Shown here: piece by piece, positions 37,253 through 48,043 of the stretch
Layout: every line of letters starts with the position of its first letter
Numbering within the stretch: position 1 is the stretch's first letter
Source of the DNA: Devosia sp.
GTDB taxonomy: Bacteria; Pseudomonadota; Alphaproteobacteria; Rhizobiales; Devosiaceae
Length of the DNA: 64,000 bases
Direction: 5' to 3'
Assembly (NCBI RefSeq): GCF_017307495.1
Contig: NZ_JAFKHE010000017.1
Span: forward strand, 101,087 to 165,086
Notes under the pieces: model-generated
Told to the model about the DNA's origin: nothing
What the model saw: only the letters and a program-made list of their open reading frames with translations
Databases searched by the model: none
Program-made: the position numbers and the translations under genes

Positions 37253-38341
37253 CTATTCCGCCGGCATGGCGGTCGGGCGGGGATAGTCGCGGCCGCCGGG
37301 CGTGCCGGGAACATGGGCCCAGGCTGGACGCTCGAACAGGAACCGGCCGTAGCCCGTCTTCCGGATCAGCCAGTAGAGGAGCAGCGGCACAACGAGCGCG
37401 ATCGCCATGACCATGACCGAGACGACGCTGACATCGGTGATGGCGCCGGTCCTGACGATGAGCGTCCGTGCCGCGGCCATCGGGATGGAGAAGCTCAGGT
37501 AGACCACGATCGAGTGCTCGCCGAGCCAGCGCAGCCAGTCCATGCGCGGCAGCCTGATGAGCAACGCGGCGGTCAGGCAGACCGCCAGCGAGCCGGCGAG
37601 GCCGAGGGCCAGGTGCACGAAGGGCAGGGCGGCGTATCCCATGGTGATGCCCCGGGGATGCATCTCGGAGCCGCCGGCAAAAACCAGCACACCCTCGAGT
37701 ATGGCGTAGCCGACCAGCGCCAGGACGACAGCGAAAGCGTGGTGCCGGGTCGTGGCGACGATGCGGAACACGACTGGGGCAAAGGCGTAGCCGGCATAGA
37801 AGTACACGAAATACATGGCGAAGTGGTCGACGAGCCCGAGGCCCGTCCGGATCGGCAGCACCTGCAGCGCCACGCCGGCCCCGACGGCGACCCAGTGCGG
37901 CACCCGTGCGGCGTGGAGAGCCCGGGCCGCCAGCGAGTAGGCCGCGAGCATGTAGATGAACCACAGCACGCCATAGGGCTCCACGACGGCCCAGGCCATC
38001 TGGCTCACGGCGCTATCCAGGTCGCCCGTCCCAAGGCCGACCTTGAACGCGATCTGCAGCGCGGCCCAGAGGAAGTAGAAATAGAGGTAGTGCACGACGC
38101 GACGGTCGACGTAGCGTGCCCACGGCCGCGAGATCACCGGTCCCAGGAAAAGGCCGGAGATCAGGAAGAACTCCGGCATGCGGAACGGCGTCGCCCAGCC
38201 GATGATGTAGTGCAGGATGCCGGTGCCGTTGAGGTCCTCACCCACGCCATAGGCGGAGTGCATCATGACGACCAGGAGGATCGACAGACCCTTGGCGGCG
38301 TCGACCCAATCGAGGCGGTCGTGGGGGGTAGTCGAGGTCAA
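37253..38341 (-). CDS. Acyltransferase-3 family membrane protein
   Basis: 362-residue integral membrane acyltransferase (AT3) with about ten helices. [21 protein letters not shown] carries the conserved His of helix 1, and [15 protein letters not shown] follows, as in OpgC/OafA/NodX-like enzymes that O-acetylate glycans and lipids. The C-terminus is a short hydrophilic tail. It interrupts the purS-purQ gene order, and the two microprotein genes lie just upstream of it in the same direction. Substrate unknown. Confidence 0.87.
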   Translation of the reverse strand: MTSTTPHDRLDWVDAAKGLSILLVVMMHSAYGVGEDLNGTGILHYIIGWATPFRMPEFFLISGLFLGPVISRPWARYVDRRVVHYLYFYFLWAALQIAFKVGLGTGDLDSAVSQMAWAVVEPYGVLWFIYMLAAYSLAARALHAARVPHWVAVGAGVALQVLPIRTGLGLVDHFAMYFVYFYAGYAFAPVVFRIVATTRHHAFAVVLALVGYAILEGVLVFAGGSEMHPRGITMGYAALPFVHLALGLAGSLAVCLTAALLIRLPRMDWLRWLGEHSIVVYLSFSIPMAAARTLIVRTGAITDVSVVSVMVMAIALVVPLLLYWLIRKTGYGRFLFERPAWAHVPGTPGGRDYPRPTAMPAE

Positions 38342-38476
38342 GGCGAGACTCCAGCGGCACTGCGGTCATCGTAGCGGACCTGTAGCCGGGGGAGTCGGAA
38401 TGGTGAATTCAGGCTTAAGCGCCGTGGTTAACGGTGCCGGGACGTACCGTCGGCTGGCCGACGGGACACGGGCCGA

Positions 38477-38560
38477 TCAGAACGGCAGAGCCGCGTGCGA
38501 GGCCAGCAGGAGGCCGACGGTCATGAAGAACAGCGCGGAGAGGGAGAAAGTCTTGATCAT
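38477..38560 (-). CDS. 27-residue membrane microprotein, copy 1
   Basis: A complete ATG-to-TGA frame of 27 codons. The peptide starts MIKTFSLSALFF and is one short hydrophobic helix (about residues 7-20) with Lys3 near the N-terminus, so it probably inserts in the inner membrane. Copy 2, 268 bases away, has the same length and 15 of 27 identical residues: KTFSLS 3-8, Phe11-Phe12, Gly16-Leu18, Ala20, Ala23 and Pro26. Of the 14 shared residues after Met, ten use different codons, the mark of selection on protein. No Shine-Dalgarno sequence is evident. Function unknown. Confidence 0.6.
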   Translation of the reverse strand: MIKTFSLSALFFMTVGLLLASHAALPF

Positions 38561-38668
38561 CTCAATAGTCGAGTCTGCGCCAGTGGCGCGTTGGTGTTCG
38601 TGTCTCTAGGGCGATTTGCCGGGGCGGAGCAGTCCGCGCCGGTGCATGGCTCCAATGCGCCCCGATGC

Positions 38669-38685
38669 CTGAACGGAGTCTGAAC
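38669..38685. promoter_or_regulatory. Direct repeat upstream of microprotein copy 1
   Basis: CTGAAC occurs at 38669-38674 and again at 38680-38685, exactly 11 bases apart, about 110 bases upstream of copy 1 on its coding strand. Repeats in helical phase suit a response-regulator-type binding site. No matching site was seen before copy 2. Confidence 0.3.
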
Positions 38686-38827
38686 CGGCACGGTTAATCG
38701 CAGCGTCTGATGCAGCCATGCGGCGAATTGGTGGCCGAGCGGCTGCAGCGCCCTCGCCCTGTTTCAGGCGGCGACGCTCAGTGGCTCAGATGCCACGCAA
38801 GGGGATGTCAGGCGGGAAAGGGTCGCC

Positions 38828-38911
38828 TCAGACGGGAACCGAGGCGTAAGCCGCGAACAGCAACCCGAGCGCGAGGAAGAAGGCGATCGACAGCGAAAAG
38901 GTCTTGAGCAT
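38828..38911 (-). CDS. 27-residue membrane microprotein, copy 2
   Basis: A second complete 27-codon frame, beginning MLKTFSLSIAFF and ending ASVPV, with one predicted membrane helix and an overall layout identical to copy 1. It lies 64 bases downstream of purS on the same strand. The preceding bases (GACGCCCCCG) offer no ribosome binding site, so initiation may be weak or leaderless. It is far too short for default gene callers; the conserved protein with diverged codons in two copies is the main evidence. Function unknown. Confidence 0.6.
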   Translation of the reverse strand: MLKTFSLSIAFFLALGLLFAAYASVPV

Positions 38912-38975
38912 CGGGGGCGTCTTTGCTTGGCACTGGCTCAGTTACGCGAGCGGCCGGTACCATAGTCGGTGAATG

Positions 38976-39218
38976 TTAAGGCGTGATTTCGATCGTGTAG
39001 TTTTCGATGACGGTGTTGGCGAGCAGCTTCTCGCACATCGCGCGGACATTGGCCTCGGCCTGCGACGCATCCACGTCACCGATCTCGAGGTCGAACACCT
39101 TGCCCTGCCGCACGGCGCCGACGCCGGAGAAGCCGAGGCCCTTGAGCGAACCCTGGATCGCCTGACCCTGCGGGTCGAGGACGCCGGCCTTGAGCGTGAC
39201 GGTGACGCGCGCTTTCAT
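38976..39218 (-). CDS. purS: Phosphoribosylformylglycinamidine synthase subunit PurS
   Basis: 80-residue PurS, the small dimeric subunit that bridges PurL and PurQ. MKARVTVTLKAGVLDPQGQAIQGSLKGLGF and VDASQAEANVRAMCEKLLANTVIENYTIEI are typical. It follows purC by 43 bases in the same direction and is probably co-transcribed with it. Confidence 0.96.
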   Translation of the reverse strand: MKARVTVTLKAGVLDPQGQAIQGSLKGLGFSGVGAVRQGKVFDLEIGDVDASQAEANVRAMCEKLLANTVIENYTIEITP

Positions 39219-39261
39219 CGAATTTCCCGAAAGAAGCGGGACCCTGCGGTCCCGCGCTGGC

Positions 39262-40026
39262 CTATTGCACGAGTCGCGGACCGGTGGTCAACGCGTTGTC
39301 GGTTTCCACAAGGATCCCTAGGCGCTGAGCCACTTCGCGGTAGGCATCGACGAGGCCGCCGAGGTTCTCGCGGAAGCGGTCCTTGTCGAGCTTGTTGCGG
39401 GTCTTGATGTCCCACAACCGGCAGTTGTCCGGGCTGATCTCGTCGGCGAGCACGATGCGCATCAGGTCGCCGTCATAGAGCCGGCCGCACTCGATCTTGA
39501 AATCGACGAGCTGGATGCCGACGCCCATGAACAGGCCGGTGAGGAAATCGTTGACCCGGATGGCGAGCGCCATGATGTCGTCGAGTTCCTGCGGGGTGGC
39601 CCAGCCGAAGGCTGTGATGTGCTCCTCGGAGACCATCGGGTCGCCGAGCGCATCGTCCTTGTAGTAGAACTCGATGATGGAGCGGGGCAACTGCGTGCCG
39701 GGCTCGAGGCCGAGGCGCTTGGTCAGCGAGCCGGCCGCGACATTGCGCACCACCACCTCGAGCGGGATGATCTCGACTTCCTTGATCAGCTGCTCGCGCA
39801 TGTTGAGCCGGCGGATGAAGTGGGTCGGGATGCCGAGGCCGTTCAGCTTGGAGAAGATGAACTCGGAGATGCGGTTGTTGAGGACGCCCTTGCCGTCGAT
39901 GATCTCGTGCCGCGCGCCGTTCCCGGCCGTGGCGTCGTCCTTGAAATACTGGATCAGCGTGCCGGGCTCCGGGCCCTCATAGAGGGTCTTGGCCTTGCCG
40001 TCATAGATCTTGCGGCGACGGTTCAT
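39262..40026 (-). CDS. purC: Phosphoribosylaminoimidazole-succinocarboxamide synthase
   Basis: 254-residue SAICAR synthase, joining aspartate to CAIR with [16 protein letters not shown] binds nucleotide; [42 protein letters not shown] are conserved blocks. Start at ATG 40026 ([11 protein letters not shown]), the first codon after a purine-rich GAGAGGCAGGG; the open frame extends further into the leader. First gene of the purC-purS arm. Confidence 0.97.
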   Translation of the reverse strand: MNRRRKIYDGKAKTLYEGPEPGTLIQYFKDDATAGNGARHEIIDGKGVLNNRISEFIFSKLNGLGIPTHFIRRLNMREQLIKEVEIIPLEVVVRNVAAGSLTKRLGLEPGTQLPRSIIEFYYKDDALGDPMVSEEHITAFGWATPQELDDIMALAIRVNDFLTGLFMGVGIQLVDFKIECGRLYDGDLMRIVLADEISPDNCRLWDIKTRNKLDKDRFRENLGGLVDAYREVAQRLGILVETDNALTTGPRLVQ

Positions 40027-40270
40027 ATGAGCCCTGCCTCTCGGACAATGTGGGGAATTGCGGCTAATGCGCCAGAACAGTCGCAAAAAGCAAGTTCTTT
40101 TGCCGCGCCCGCCGCGGCGCGGGCCGGCGCCATGCATCCGGCGGCCGGCTCCCGCGTTGTGCGGATTGACCATTTGCCGCGCGGGCGACCCCGTTGATTT
40201 GGCCGCCGTGCCGGCTTATGTCGAAGCCAATCGAGGGCGCCCGGCAGCGGGCCGAATAGCGGAGAGCATG

Positions 40271-40594
40271 ATGTCGGGTTTCAGCGATCGCGAAAAAGGC
40301 CAGGAAGCCAAGTTCGCCCACGACTCGGAGTTGCGCTTCAAGGCCGAGGCGCGCCGCAACAAGCTGCTCGGCCTGTGGGCTGCCGAGCACATGGGCCTCT
40401 CCGAGGAGCACGCCAGGCAGTATGCCGCCGAAGTCGTGGCCTCCGACTTCGAGGAAGCCGGCGACGAGGACGTGTTCCGCAAGATTTCGGGCGACCTCAA
40501 GGCCAAGGGCGCCTCGGTCTCCGACGACATGATTCGCCAGAAGATGGCCGAACTGGTCGCCGTGGCCCGTGAGCAGGTCCTTACCGAGGGCTAA
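40271..40594 (+). CDS. DUF1476 / ATP synthase inhibitor zeta-subunit-like protein
   Basis: 107-residue four-helix protein. MSGFSDREKGQEAKFAHDSE, followed by LRFKAEARRNKLLGLWAAEHMG and DFEEAGDEDVFRKISGDL, is the highly conserved DUF1476 sequence; in Paracoccus denitrificans this family is the zeta subunit that inhibits the F1-ATPase in reverse. GGAGAGC precedes tandem ATG codons at 40268 and 40271; the second has the better spacing. Divergent from purC. In Paracoccus-like species zeta is a major inhibitor, but in others it is weak, so activity here is uncertain. Confidence 0.9.
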   Translation: MSGFSDREKGQEAKFAHDSELRFKAEARRNKLLGLWAAEHMGLSEEHARQYAAEVVASDFEEAGDEDVFRKISGDLKAKGASVSDDMIRQKMAELVAVAREQVLTEG

Positions 40595-40598
40595 GCCC

Positions 40599-40898
40599 TC
40601 AGAAGCAATAAGATTTGCCGCTTGCGTGGCAGTTGAAGCTTTCGACGGCCTTGTTGTACGCCCGAATGGCGTCGTCTTGTGCCGTCGAGAGGCACTCAAC
40701 GTAGTCGTTGGTCTGCCGCTTGAAGCGCTCCATGTCGGAGCGGCAGCTTTGAAACGAGTATTCGTCGTCGAAGGTGCCGTAGCCGTCGATGCAGTAGGGC
40801 TTCCTCGGCTCGCTGCAATAAGTCTGAGCGTGGGCGCTCATCGTGCTGGCAACTAGGGCGACTATCGCCATTGGCAGTGCCATTTTCCTGGGCATCAT
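40599..40898 (-). CDS. Small secreted cysteine-containing protein
   Basis: 99 residues with a signal peptide (MALPMAIVALVASTMSAHAQ) and six cysteines in the mature part (CSEP, YCID, SCRS, ECLS, NCHA, YCF), enough for three disulfides. The central helix YSFQSCRSDMERFKRQTNDYVECLS resembles uncharacterised Hyphomicrobiales secreted proteins. No function can be assigned. It converges on the DUF1476 gene, four bases between stops. Confidence 0.65.
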   Translation of the reverse strand: MMPRKMALPMAIVALVASTMSAHAQTYCSEPRKPYCIDGYGTFDDEYSFQSCRSDMERFKRQTNDYVECLSTAQDDAIRAYNKAVESFNCHASGKSYCF

Positions 40899-40910
40899 TC
40901 TGGCAGGCCC

Positions 40911-41458
40911 TCAAATCCGTTGCATCAGCCTTGTGAACATCAGCAGGCCCTCGGGCCAGGGGCCGTGCCCGGACTGCAGATTGATGTGGCCGGCGTCGCC
41001 GGCGAAGTGCAGCTCCGAGCCCCAGGCCGCGGCCATATGGGCGGCGCGCTCGAGCGACACCATCGGGTCCGTGTTGGAGACGACGAGCAACGAGGGGAAG
41101 GGCAGGGGGTCGAGCGGCACGCCGGCGAAGCTCTGCGCCTCGCGCGGCACGGCCTTGCCCTCGTGATCGGGCGGCGAGACGAGGAACGCGCCCTTGACCT
41201 TGCCCTTGGGAAAGCGTGGCGCGGCGTGCACGAGCGCCGACACCGCCAGCGAATGGGCAATCAGCACCACGGGTCGCTCGGCCATCTCCACGGCCTCGAC
41301 TATGGCCGCCGTCCAGTCGCGTATGTCGGGATTGTCCCAGTCATCCTGCTCGACGATCCTGCCGGTTGAGAAGCGCTCGGCCCAGCGCCGCTGCCAGTGA
41401 CCGGCGCCGGAGTTGCCGAGGCCGGGCAGGACAAGGATGTCGGCGTCGGCGATCCGCA

Positions 41459-41459
<1 letters not shown>
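40911..41459 (-). CDS. RBBP9/YdeN-family serine hydrolase
   Basis: 182-residue alpha/beta hydrolase of the RBBP9/YdeN family. VLPGLGNSGAGHWQRRWAERF is the family opening, the nucleophile is in IAHSLAVSAL, the acid is near NTDPMV and the histidine is in GDAGHINLQSG. Substrate unknown. Its ATG overlaps the stop of purB (ATGA), so it is translated with purB. Confidence 0.87.
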
Positions 41460-42781
<1,322 letters not shown>

Positions 42782-42815
42782 AGGCTTATCGCTCGTTGTT
42801 CGCGTAACGGATGCG

Positions 42816-43493
42816 TTACGCCGTGAGGGTGGTGGCGGCGTTGCGAATAGCCGCGATACGCCCGGCATAGGTGGTCGGATCGTTGCCGGAAAACACAGAT
42901 GTACCAGCGACATAGAGATCGGCGCCGGCCTCGGCGAGGGCCCTGGCGTTGTCGACGGTGACGCCGCCGTCCACCTCTAGATCTATGGGTCTTGCTCCAA
43001 TCAAAGCCCGGGCCTGGCGCAGCTTTCTGAAGCTTTCTTCTATGAACTTTTGGCCCCCGAATCCGGGGTTGACGCTCATCACCAGCACAAGGTCGACATC
43101 ATCGATCACCTGCTCGATGGCGGAAACGGGGGTGGCCGGATTGATGGCGACGCCGGCGCGCTTGCCTTCGGCGCGGATGGCCTGCAGCGAGCGGTGGAGG
43201 TGCGGACCGGCCTCGGCGTGCACAGTGATGATGTCGGCGCCCGCCCTGGCGAAAGCCGCCAGATACGGATCGACCGGTGCGATCATCAGGTGGACGTCGA
43301 TGACCTTCCTGGTCAACGGGCGGATGGCCGAGACGATCAGCGGCCCGATGGTGATGTTGGGGACGAAATGCCCGTCCATCACGTCGACATGGATGTAGTC
43401 GGCGCCCCCGTCGTCGATGGCGCGGATTTCCTCGCCGAGCCGGGAGAAGTCGGCGGAGAGGATGGATGGGGCGATACGGATCGGACGGGGCAT
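42816..43493 (-). CDS. rpe: Ribulose-phosphate 3-epimerase
   Basis: 225-residue TIM-barrel enzyme interconverting ribulose 5-phosphate and xylulose 5-phosphate. IRIAPSILSADFSRLGEEI opens the barrel; HVDVMDGHFVPNITIGP, VHLMIAPVD, VMSVNPGFGGQKFI and EVDGGVTVDNA contain the metal-binding and catalytic residues. It precedes purB on the same strand with a 34-base gap. Confidence 0.97.
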   Translation of the reverse strand: MPRPIRIAPSILSADFSRLGEEIRAIDDGGADYIHVDVMDGHFVPNITIGPLIVSAIRPLTRKVIDVHLMIAPVDPYLAAFARAGADIITVHAEAGPHLHRSLQAIRAEGKRAGVAINPATPVSAIEQVIDDVDLVLVMSVNPGFGGQKFIEESFRKLRQARALIGARPIDLEVDGGVTVDNARALAEAGADLYVAGTSVFSGNDPTTYAGRIAAIRNAATTLTA

Positions 43494-43546
43494 GGGCAGA
43501 CGCCTCTGCAGTTGTTCAGTGGCTGATACAGCGCCCCAACCGCGAT

Positions 43547-43624
43547 GTCATCCCTGCGAAAGCAGGGATCCATCTCTCCGCCCGCGCAAGCTGTGAGTTG
43601 GATCCCTGCTTTCGCGGGGATGAC
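43547..43624. repeat. Palindromic repeat, GTCAT-CCC family, copy 2
   Basis: Arms GTCATCCCTGCGAAAGCAGG and GGATCCCTGCTTTCGCGGGG followed by ATGAC are inverted around about 30 bases. Lies between rpe and the CcdA-like gene. Confidence 0.8.
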
Positions 43625-43714
43625 AGCTGGTGGTTGGACCGCCGGTTGAACGGAGCCACCTTCACATCCCGGCGAGCGCCAGAGCGCCACATTGCCTTCG
43701 GCGGCAAACCCGAT

Positions 43715-44467
43715 ATGACTTCGCGCGCAATGGATCAGATTTCGCTTTGGCTGGTGTTCGGGGCAGGGGTGCTGAGCTTTCTCAGCCCGTGCGTGCTGCC
43801 GCTCGTGCCGCCCTATCTAACCTATATGAGCGGTGCGAGCTTCGACCAGCTGCGCGCCGACGGCGCGACGGCCGGCACGCTGTGGCGCAAGAGCGTGTTC
43901 ACCTCGCTGTTCTTCATCGCCGGCTTCTCGATCGTCTTCATCCTGTTCGGCATCACCGCGACGGCGCTGGGCCAGGCGTTCCGGCAGGCGCTGCCGGTGC
44001 TGACGCCGCTTGCCGGCGTCTTCATCATCGCGATGGGGCTGCACTTCCTCGGCATCTTCCGCATCGGGTTCCTTGACCGGCAGCTGCGGCACAACGGACC
44101 GGGCGTCGCCAGCGGCCCGCTCGGCGGCTTCCTGCTCGGCCTTGCCTTCGCCATCGGCTGGACGCCCTGCATCGGCCCCGTGCTGGCGGCGATCCTGGCG
44201 GTCGCGTCGAGCAAGCAGACGGCAATGGATGGCGCAGCCCTGCTCGGGCTCTATTCCCTCGGGCTCGGCGTACCGTTCCTGCTCGCCGGCATCGCCATCG
44301 GTCCGTTCCTCAGCTTCTTTTCGGGGTTCAAGAAACATCTGGGCACGGTCGAGAAGGTGATGGGCTCGCTGCTGGTGGTTACGGGGCTGCTGTTCCTTAC
44401 CGGCCAGTTCACCCGCATCTCGTACTGGTTCCTCGAGACCTTCCCGGTCCTGCAGCAGTTCGGCTGA
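43715..44467 (+). CDS. CcdA-family cytochrome c biogenesis / thiol transporter
   Basis: 250-residue six-helix membrane protein of the CcdA/DsbD family, which carries reducing equivalents across the inner membrane. The paired cysteines lie in SFLSPCVLPLVPPYLTYMSG and AIGWTPCIGPVLAAILAVA. It lacks a periplasmic thioredoxin domain, as expected for CcdA. Start set at ATG 43715 (MTSRAMDQ); ATG 43730 is also possible, and the much longer upstream frame crosses a repeat. Confidence 0.92.
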   Translation: MTSRAMDQISLWLVFGAGVLSFLSPCVLPLVPPYLTYMSGASFDQLRADGATAGTLWRKSVFTSLFFIAGFSIVFILFGITATALGQAFRQALPVLTPLAGVFIIAMGLHFLGIFRIGFLDRQLRHNGPGVASGPLGGFLLGLAFAIGWTPCIGPVLAAILAVASSKQTAMDGAALLGLYSLGLGVPFLLAGIAIGPFLSFFSGFKKHLGTVEKVMGSLLVVTGLLFLTGQFTRISYWFLETFPVLQQFG

Positions 44468-44573
44468 AGACAGCATTCAATCCCGGTTCAGGCCGCCGGC
44501 ACTACCTGGTGTACGTCGCCCCGACCGGTCGCATCGACACAGGCGGGGCGTCGCCAAGGAATGCGAGTATTGA

Positions 44574-44849
44574 ATGAACACCAAGACCAAACTGCTCATT
44601 CTGGCGCTGGCCGAACTGGCTTTCATCGCGGGCATGCAGCCGGCGATGGCGAAGCCGGCGATCGGAAACAGGCCGGTCAAGATCGACTCGACCACGGCGA
44701 AGACGACATGCGCGGTGATGGACGGGACGTTCCGCTACACCAGCGGCGGGGGCTGGAGCTGCAAGATGGACACCGGCTCCGGCTGGACGATCCAGACCTG
44801 CAATGCCAACGGCTCGTGCACCGTGAGCCGCGAGCCCTACAGGAGCTAG
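44574..44849 (+). CDS. Small secreted protein, unknown function
   Basis: 91 residues. A signal peptide ends near MAKPAIG, leaving about 65 mature residues with three cysteines (TTCAV, WSCKM, QTCNANGSC contains two more) and aromatic-rich GGGWSCKMDTGSGW. No family recognised. A bidirectional terminator separates it from radC. Confidence 0.6.
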   Translation: MNTKTKLLILALAELAFIAGMQPAMAKPAIGNRPVKIDSTTAKTTCAVMDGTFRYTSGGGWSCKMDTGSGWTIQTCNANGSCTVSREPYRS

Positions 44850-44870
44850 GCGCAAACGCGTAGTCCAAAC

Positions 44871-44901
44871 AAACCGCTGCCGCGCCCTGCCGCGGCGGTT
44901 T
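44871..44901. terminator. Bidirectional terminator between secreted protein gene and radC
   Basis: AAACCGCTGCCGCG (44871-44884) pairs with CGCGGCGGTTT (44891-44901) with one bulge and a six-base loop. AAAC/GTTT edges provide T-rich tails in both directions, suiting the convergent genes either side. Confidence 0.7.
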
Positions 44902-44908
44902 GCTTTGC

Positions 44909-45631
44909 CTAGATCAGCTTCAGTCCCCGCATCGAGACGTGCCCGGACTTTCCGATGATCAGGTGATCGTGCAGGGTGATCCCGAGCGGGCGGGCCACGT
45001 CGTTGATCTGCCGCGTCATCTGCACGTCGGCGGAGGAGGGCGATGGGTCGCCCGAGGGGTGGTTGTGCACGAGGATGAGCGCCGTCGCCGAGAGTTCCAG
45101 CGTGCGCTTGATCACCTCGCGCGGATAGACCGGGGTGTGGTCGACGGTGCCGGTCTGCTGCACCTCGTCGGCGATCAGCCGGTTCTTCTTGTCGAGGAAG
45201 AGGATGCGGAACTGTTCGATGTTGTTGAAGGGCATCTGGGTCGTGCAGTAGTCGATCAGCGCCGACCATGAGCTGAGGATGGGCTTGTCCGGGGCCATGC
45301 GATCACGCGCGAAGCGCTGCGCGGCGGCCTGGATGACCTTGAGGTTTGCGGCCGAGACGAGGCCTAGGCCCCTGACGTCGTCGAGCTGCTGCGGCGTCGC
45401 CGAGAAGACGCCCGAGAACGAGCCGAACCTGGCGATCAGTTCCTTGGCGAGCGGCTTGGTGTCCTTGCGCGGGATGACGATCTGCAGGACCAGCTCGAGC
45501 AGCTCGTAGTCCTCGATGTGCTGTTCGCCCAATTGCAGGAAGCGCTGGCGGGCACGCTCGCGATGGCCGGCATAGTGGGGGGCGACAGCTTCGCCGAGTC
45601 CGTCCGGCGATGGCTTTGCCCCCCTGGTCAT
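44909..45631 (-). CDS. radC: RadC-family JAB1/MPN metalloprotein
   Basis: 240 residues. An N-terminal helix-hairpin-helix region ([14 protein letters not shown]) precedes the JAMM/MPN+ domain, whose zinc ligands are in [15 protein letters not shown]. Despite the name, a role in DNA repair is unproven for the family. The conserved block [28 protein letters not shown] is complete. Next to map in the same direction, with a three-base gap. Confidence 0.93.
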   Translation of the reverse strand: MTRGAKPSPDGLGEAVAPHYAGHRERARQRFLQLGEQHIEDYELLELVLQIVIPRKDTKPLAKELIARFGSFSGVFSATPQQLDDVRGLGLVSAANLKVIQAAAQRFARDRMAPDKPILSSWSALIDYCTTQMPFNNIEQFRILFLDKKNRLIADEVQQTGTVDHTPVYPREVIKRTLELSATALILVHNHPSGDPSPSSADVQMTRQINDVARPLGITLHDHLIIGKSGHVSMRGLKLI

Positions 45632-45634
45632 GCG

Positions 45635-46468
45635 CTAGCGTCGGGCTTCGAGCGGGTTGAAGAGGCCGCGTGGCGAGCGCGTGAAGATTTCGGCGCCGGT
45701 CTCGGTAATGCCGATCGAGTGCTCGGCCTGGGCGGAGAGCGTGCGGTCGCGGGTGACGGCGGTCCAGCCGTCGGCGAGGATCTTCACGTGCGGACGGCCG
45801 AGGTTGATCATCGGCTCGATGGTGAAGATCATGCCGGGCTTCAGCGGCACGCCGGTGCCTGGCACGCCGAAATGCATTATGTTGGGCTCGTCATGAAAGA
45901 GCTGGCCGACGCCGTGGCCGACGAAATCGCGCACCACGCTCATCCGCTCGGCCTCCGCCAGCACCTGGATGGCCGCGCCGATATCGCCCGTCGTGTTGCC
46001 CGGCCTGGCGGCGGCTACGCCGGCCTCGAGGCTCTGGTAGGTGACCTCGATCAGGCGCTCGGCCTTCCGGCTGATCTCGCCCACCGGATACATGCGCGAG
46101 CTGTCCCCGTACCAGCCGTCGACGATCAGGGTGAGGTCGATGTTGACGATGTCGCCCTCGCGCAGGGGCCGTTCGTCGGGGATGCCGTGGCAGACGACGT
46201 GGTTGATCGAGGTACAGGTCGAGTGGCGGTAGCCCTTGTAGAACAGGGTCGCGGGAATGGCGTTGTGGTCGCGCGCGAACTCATAGGCCAGCCTGTCGAG
46301 CGCGGCGGTCGTGACGCCGGGCCGAACCGCATCGACGAGCAGGTCCAGCGCTTCGGCGGTCAGCCGGCCGGCCTTGCGCATGCCGGCGAACCCGGCCTCG
46401 CCATGCAGCGGGATGACTCCCTGCGTGCGGCGGCTCTTGGTCTCGGCATCGACAAAGGTGATCATCAC
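45635..46468 (-). CDS. map: Type I methionine aminopeptidase
   Basis: 277 residues; removes the initiator methionine from new proteins. The two-metal site is present: Asp in LTLIVDGWYGDSSRMYP, His in GHGVGQLFHDEPNIMH, Glu in MIFTIEPM and Glu in QAEHSIGITETG. Start at 46468 or the next codon (tandem ATGs, 46465). Directly upstream of radC. Confidence 0.96.
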   Translation of the reverse strand: MMITFVDAETKSRRTQGVIPLHGEAGFAGMRKAGRLTAEALDLLVDAVRPGVTTAALDRLAYEFARDHNAIPATLFYKGYRHSTCTSINHVVCHGIPDERPLREGDIVNIDLTLIVDGWYGDSSRMYPVGEISRKAERLIEVTYQSLEAGVAAARPGNTTGDIGAAIQVLAEAERMSVVRDFVGHGVGQLFHDEPNIMHFGVPGTGVPLKPGMIFTIEPMINLGRPHVKILADGWTAVTRDRTLSAQAEHSIGITETGAEIFTRSPRGLFNPLEARR

Positions 46469-46620
46469 AGGCTCCGTTCAGGCTGCCGAAAGTAGGCGTT
46501 CATCGCGCGCAAGAAAAGGGCGTTCGCAAGGTCAGCCAGGCTGTGGCATTCGCCCCGGATTGCTTGACCATTCGGGCCCTGGTGAGGCAATGCATTATGC
46601 CTCGCATTTCCGGGGCACCC

Positions 46621-47394
46621 ATGCCGTCGCCAGAACCCGTCACCGCCGCCCTCGTCGTCATCGGCGATGAAATCCTCTCCGGCCGGACCAAGGACGTGAA
46701 CATCGGCGCCACGGCCGACTTCTGCACCGAGCTTGGCATCGAGCTGAGCGAAGTGCGTGTCGTTCCCGACATCGAGGACGAGATCATCGCCGCGGTGAAC
46801 GCTGTAAGATCCCGCTACACCTACGTTTTCACCACCGGCGGGATCGGCCCCACGCATGACGACATCACCGCAGACGCGGTCGCCAAGGCGTTTGGCGTGG
46901 GCTTGCCGATCAATGCCGAAGCGCGCGCCATGCTGGAAGCGCGCTGGCAGCAGACCGGGACGGAAGTCAACGAGGCGCGGCTCCGCATGGCCCGCATTCC
47001 CGAGGGCGCGGCGCTGATCGTCAACTCGGTCAGTGCGGCGCCGGGCTTCCGCATCGGCAATGTGCACGTGATGGCGGGCGTACCCAAGATCATGCTGGCC
47101 ATGCTCGAATCGATCGCGCCGACCCTCAAGGGCGGCCGCAAGGTGAAGTCGATCACCATTCGCTGCCGGGTCGGAGAAGGCACGATCGGCGGGGATTTCG
47201 GCCGTATCCAGGGCGAATTTCCCGACGTGAAGATGGGGAGCTACCCCCAGATGGGGCAAACGGCCGTGATGACGGAACTGGTGCTCCGCTCGCCGGACGA
47301 GGCGCGCCTCGAACAGGCAGCCGCGCGCGTCCGCGAGATGGTCACCGAAGCGCATCGCGCCGCCGGGCTGCCGCTCGAGGTCGAGGTTTATTGA
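46621..47394 (+). CDS. CinA N-terminal / MoaB-like domain protein
   Basis: 257 residues of the MoCF-biosynthesis (MoaB/MogA/CinA-N) fold: [37 protein letters not shown] and [15 protein letters not shown]. The C-terminal pncC (NMN deamidase) domain of full CinA is absent. It is therefore like alphaproteobacterial single-domain 'competence/damage-inducible protein A' members. Role undefined; ADP-ribose pyrophosphatase activity is known for some relatives. ATG 46621 is used; in-frame ATG 46597 is the alternative. Confidence 0.85.
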   Translation: MPSPEPVTAALVVIGDEILSGRTKDVNIGATADFCTELGIELSEVRVVPDIEDEIIAAVNAVRSRYTYVFTTGGIGPTHDDITADAVAKAFGVGLPINAEARAMLEARWQQTGTEVNEARLRMARIPEGAALIVNSVSAAPGFRIGNVHVMAGVPKIMLAMLESIAPTLKGGRKVKSITIRCRVGEGTIGGDFGRIQGEFPDVKMGSYPQMGQTAVMTELVLRSPDEARLEQAAARVREMVTEAHRAAGLPLEVEVY

Positions 47395-47455
47395 GGTTTC
47401 CGGGCCGGTTGGCCCCCAACAAGACGAAGCGGCGCCGCCGCGACAGGAGAATGAA

Positions 47456-47950
47456 GTGACCAGCCCGCAGAAATCCTTCCCCGTGACCTGGGACCAGTTC
47501 CACCGCGACAGCCGCGCACTTGCCTGGCGGCTGCAGTCGCTCGGGCCGTTCGATGCGTTGGTGGCGATCACCCGCGGCGGCCTCGTGCCAGCGGCGATCG
47601 TGGCGCGCGAGCTCAACATCCGCGTGGTCGAGAGCGTGGCGGTCAAGAGCTACGATCACCAGAACCAGGGCGGCGTCAAAGTGCTGAAGCCGATCACCGA
47701 AGAGCTGCTGCAGAAGGCGAAGTCGGGCGGCAAGATCCTGATCGTGGACGACCTGGTGGACACCGGCGCAACGGCCCGCGTGGTCCGCGACATGCTGCCG
47801 GGCGCGCATTTCGCCACCGTCTATGCCAAGCCCAAGGGCCGCGAGATGGTCGACACCTTCATCACCGAAGTCAGCCAGGACACCTGGATCTTCTTCCCGT
47901 GGGACCTGGACGTCGCCTACGTGCCGCCGATCTCGGGTGCCACGGACTAG
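47456..47950 (+). CDS. gpt: Xanthine phosphoribosyltransferase
   Basis: 164-residue purine salvage enzyme converting xanthine/guanine with PRPP to [26 protein letters not shown] and the PRPP-binding loop [17 protein letters not shown] are characteristic, along with [11 protein letters not shown] near the C-terminus. GTG start 47456 with AGGAGA nearby; ATG 47451 immediately meets a stop. Confidence 0.93.
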   Translation: MTSPQKSFPVTWDQFHRDSRALAWRLQSLGPFDALVAITRGGLVPAAIVARELNIRVVESVAVKSYDHQNQGGVKVLKPITEELLQKAKSGGKILIVDDLVDTGATARVVRDMLPGAHFATVYAKPKGREMVDTFITEVSQDTWIFFPWDLDVAYVPPISGATD

Positions 47951-48043
47951 CAGCCAAGCGGGCTCAGGACGCCAGCCGCGAGAGGGGCCACACCCCCGCA
48001 ACCGTTTGAGTTTTTGCCACATCTGTGGGAAACGGCGTGGCGC

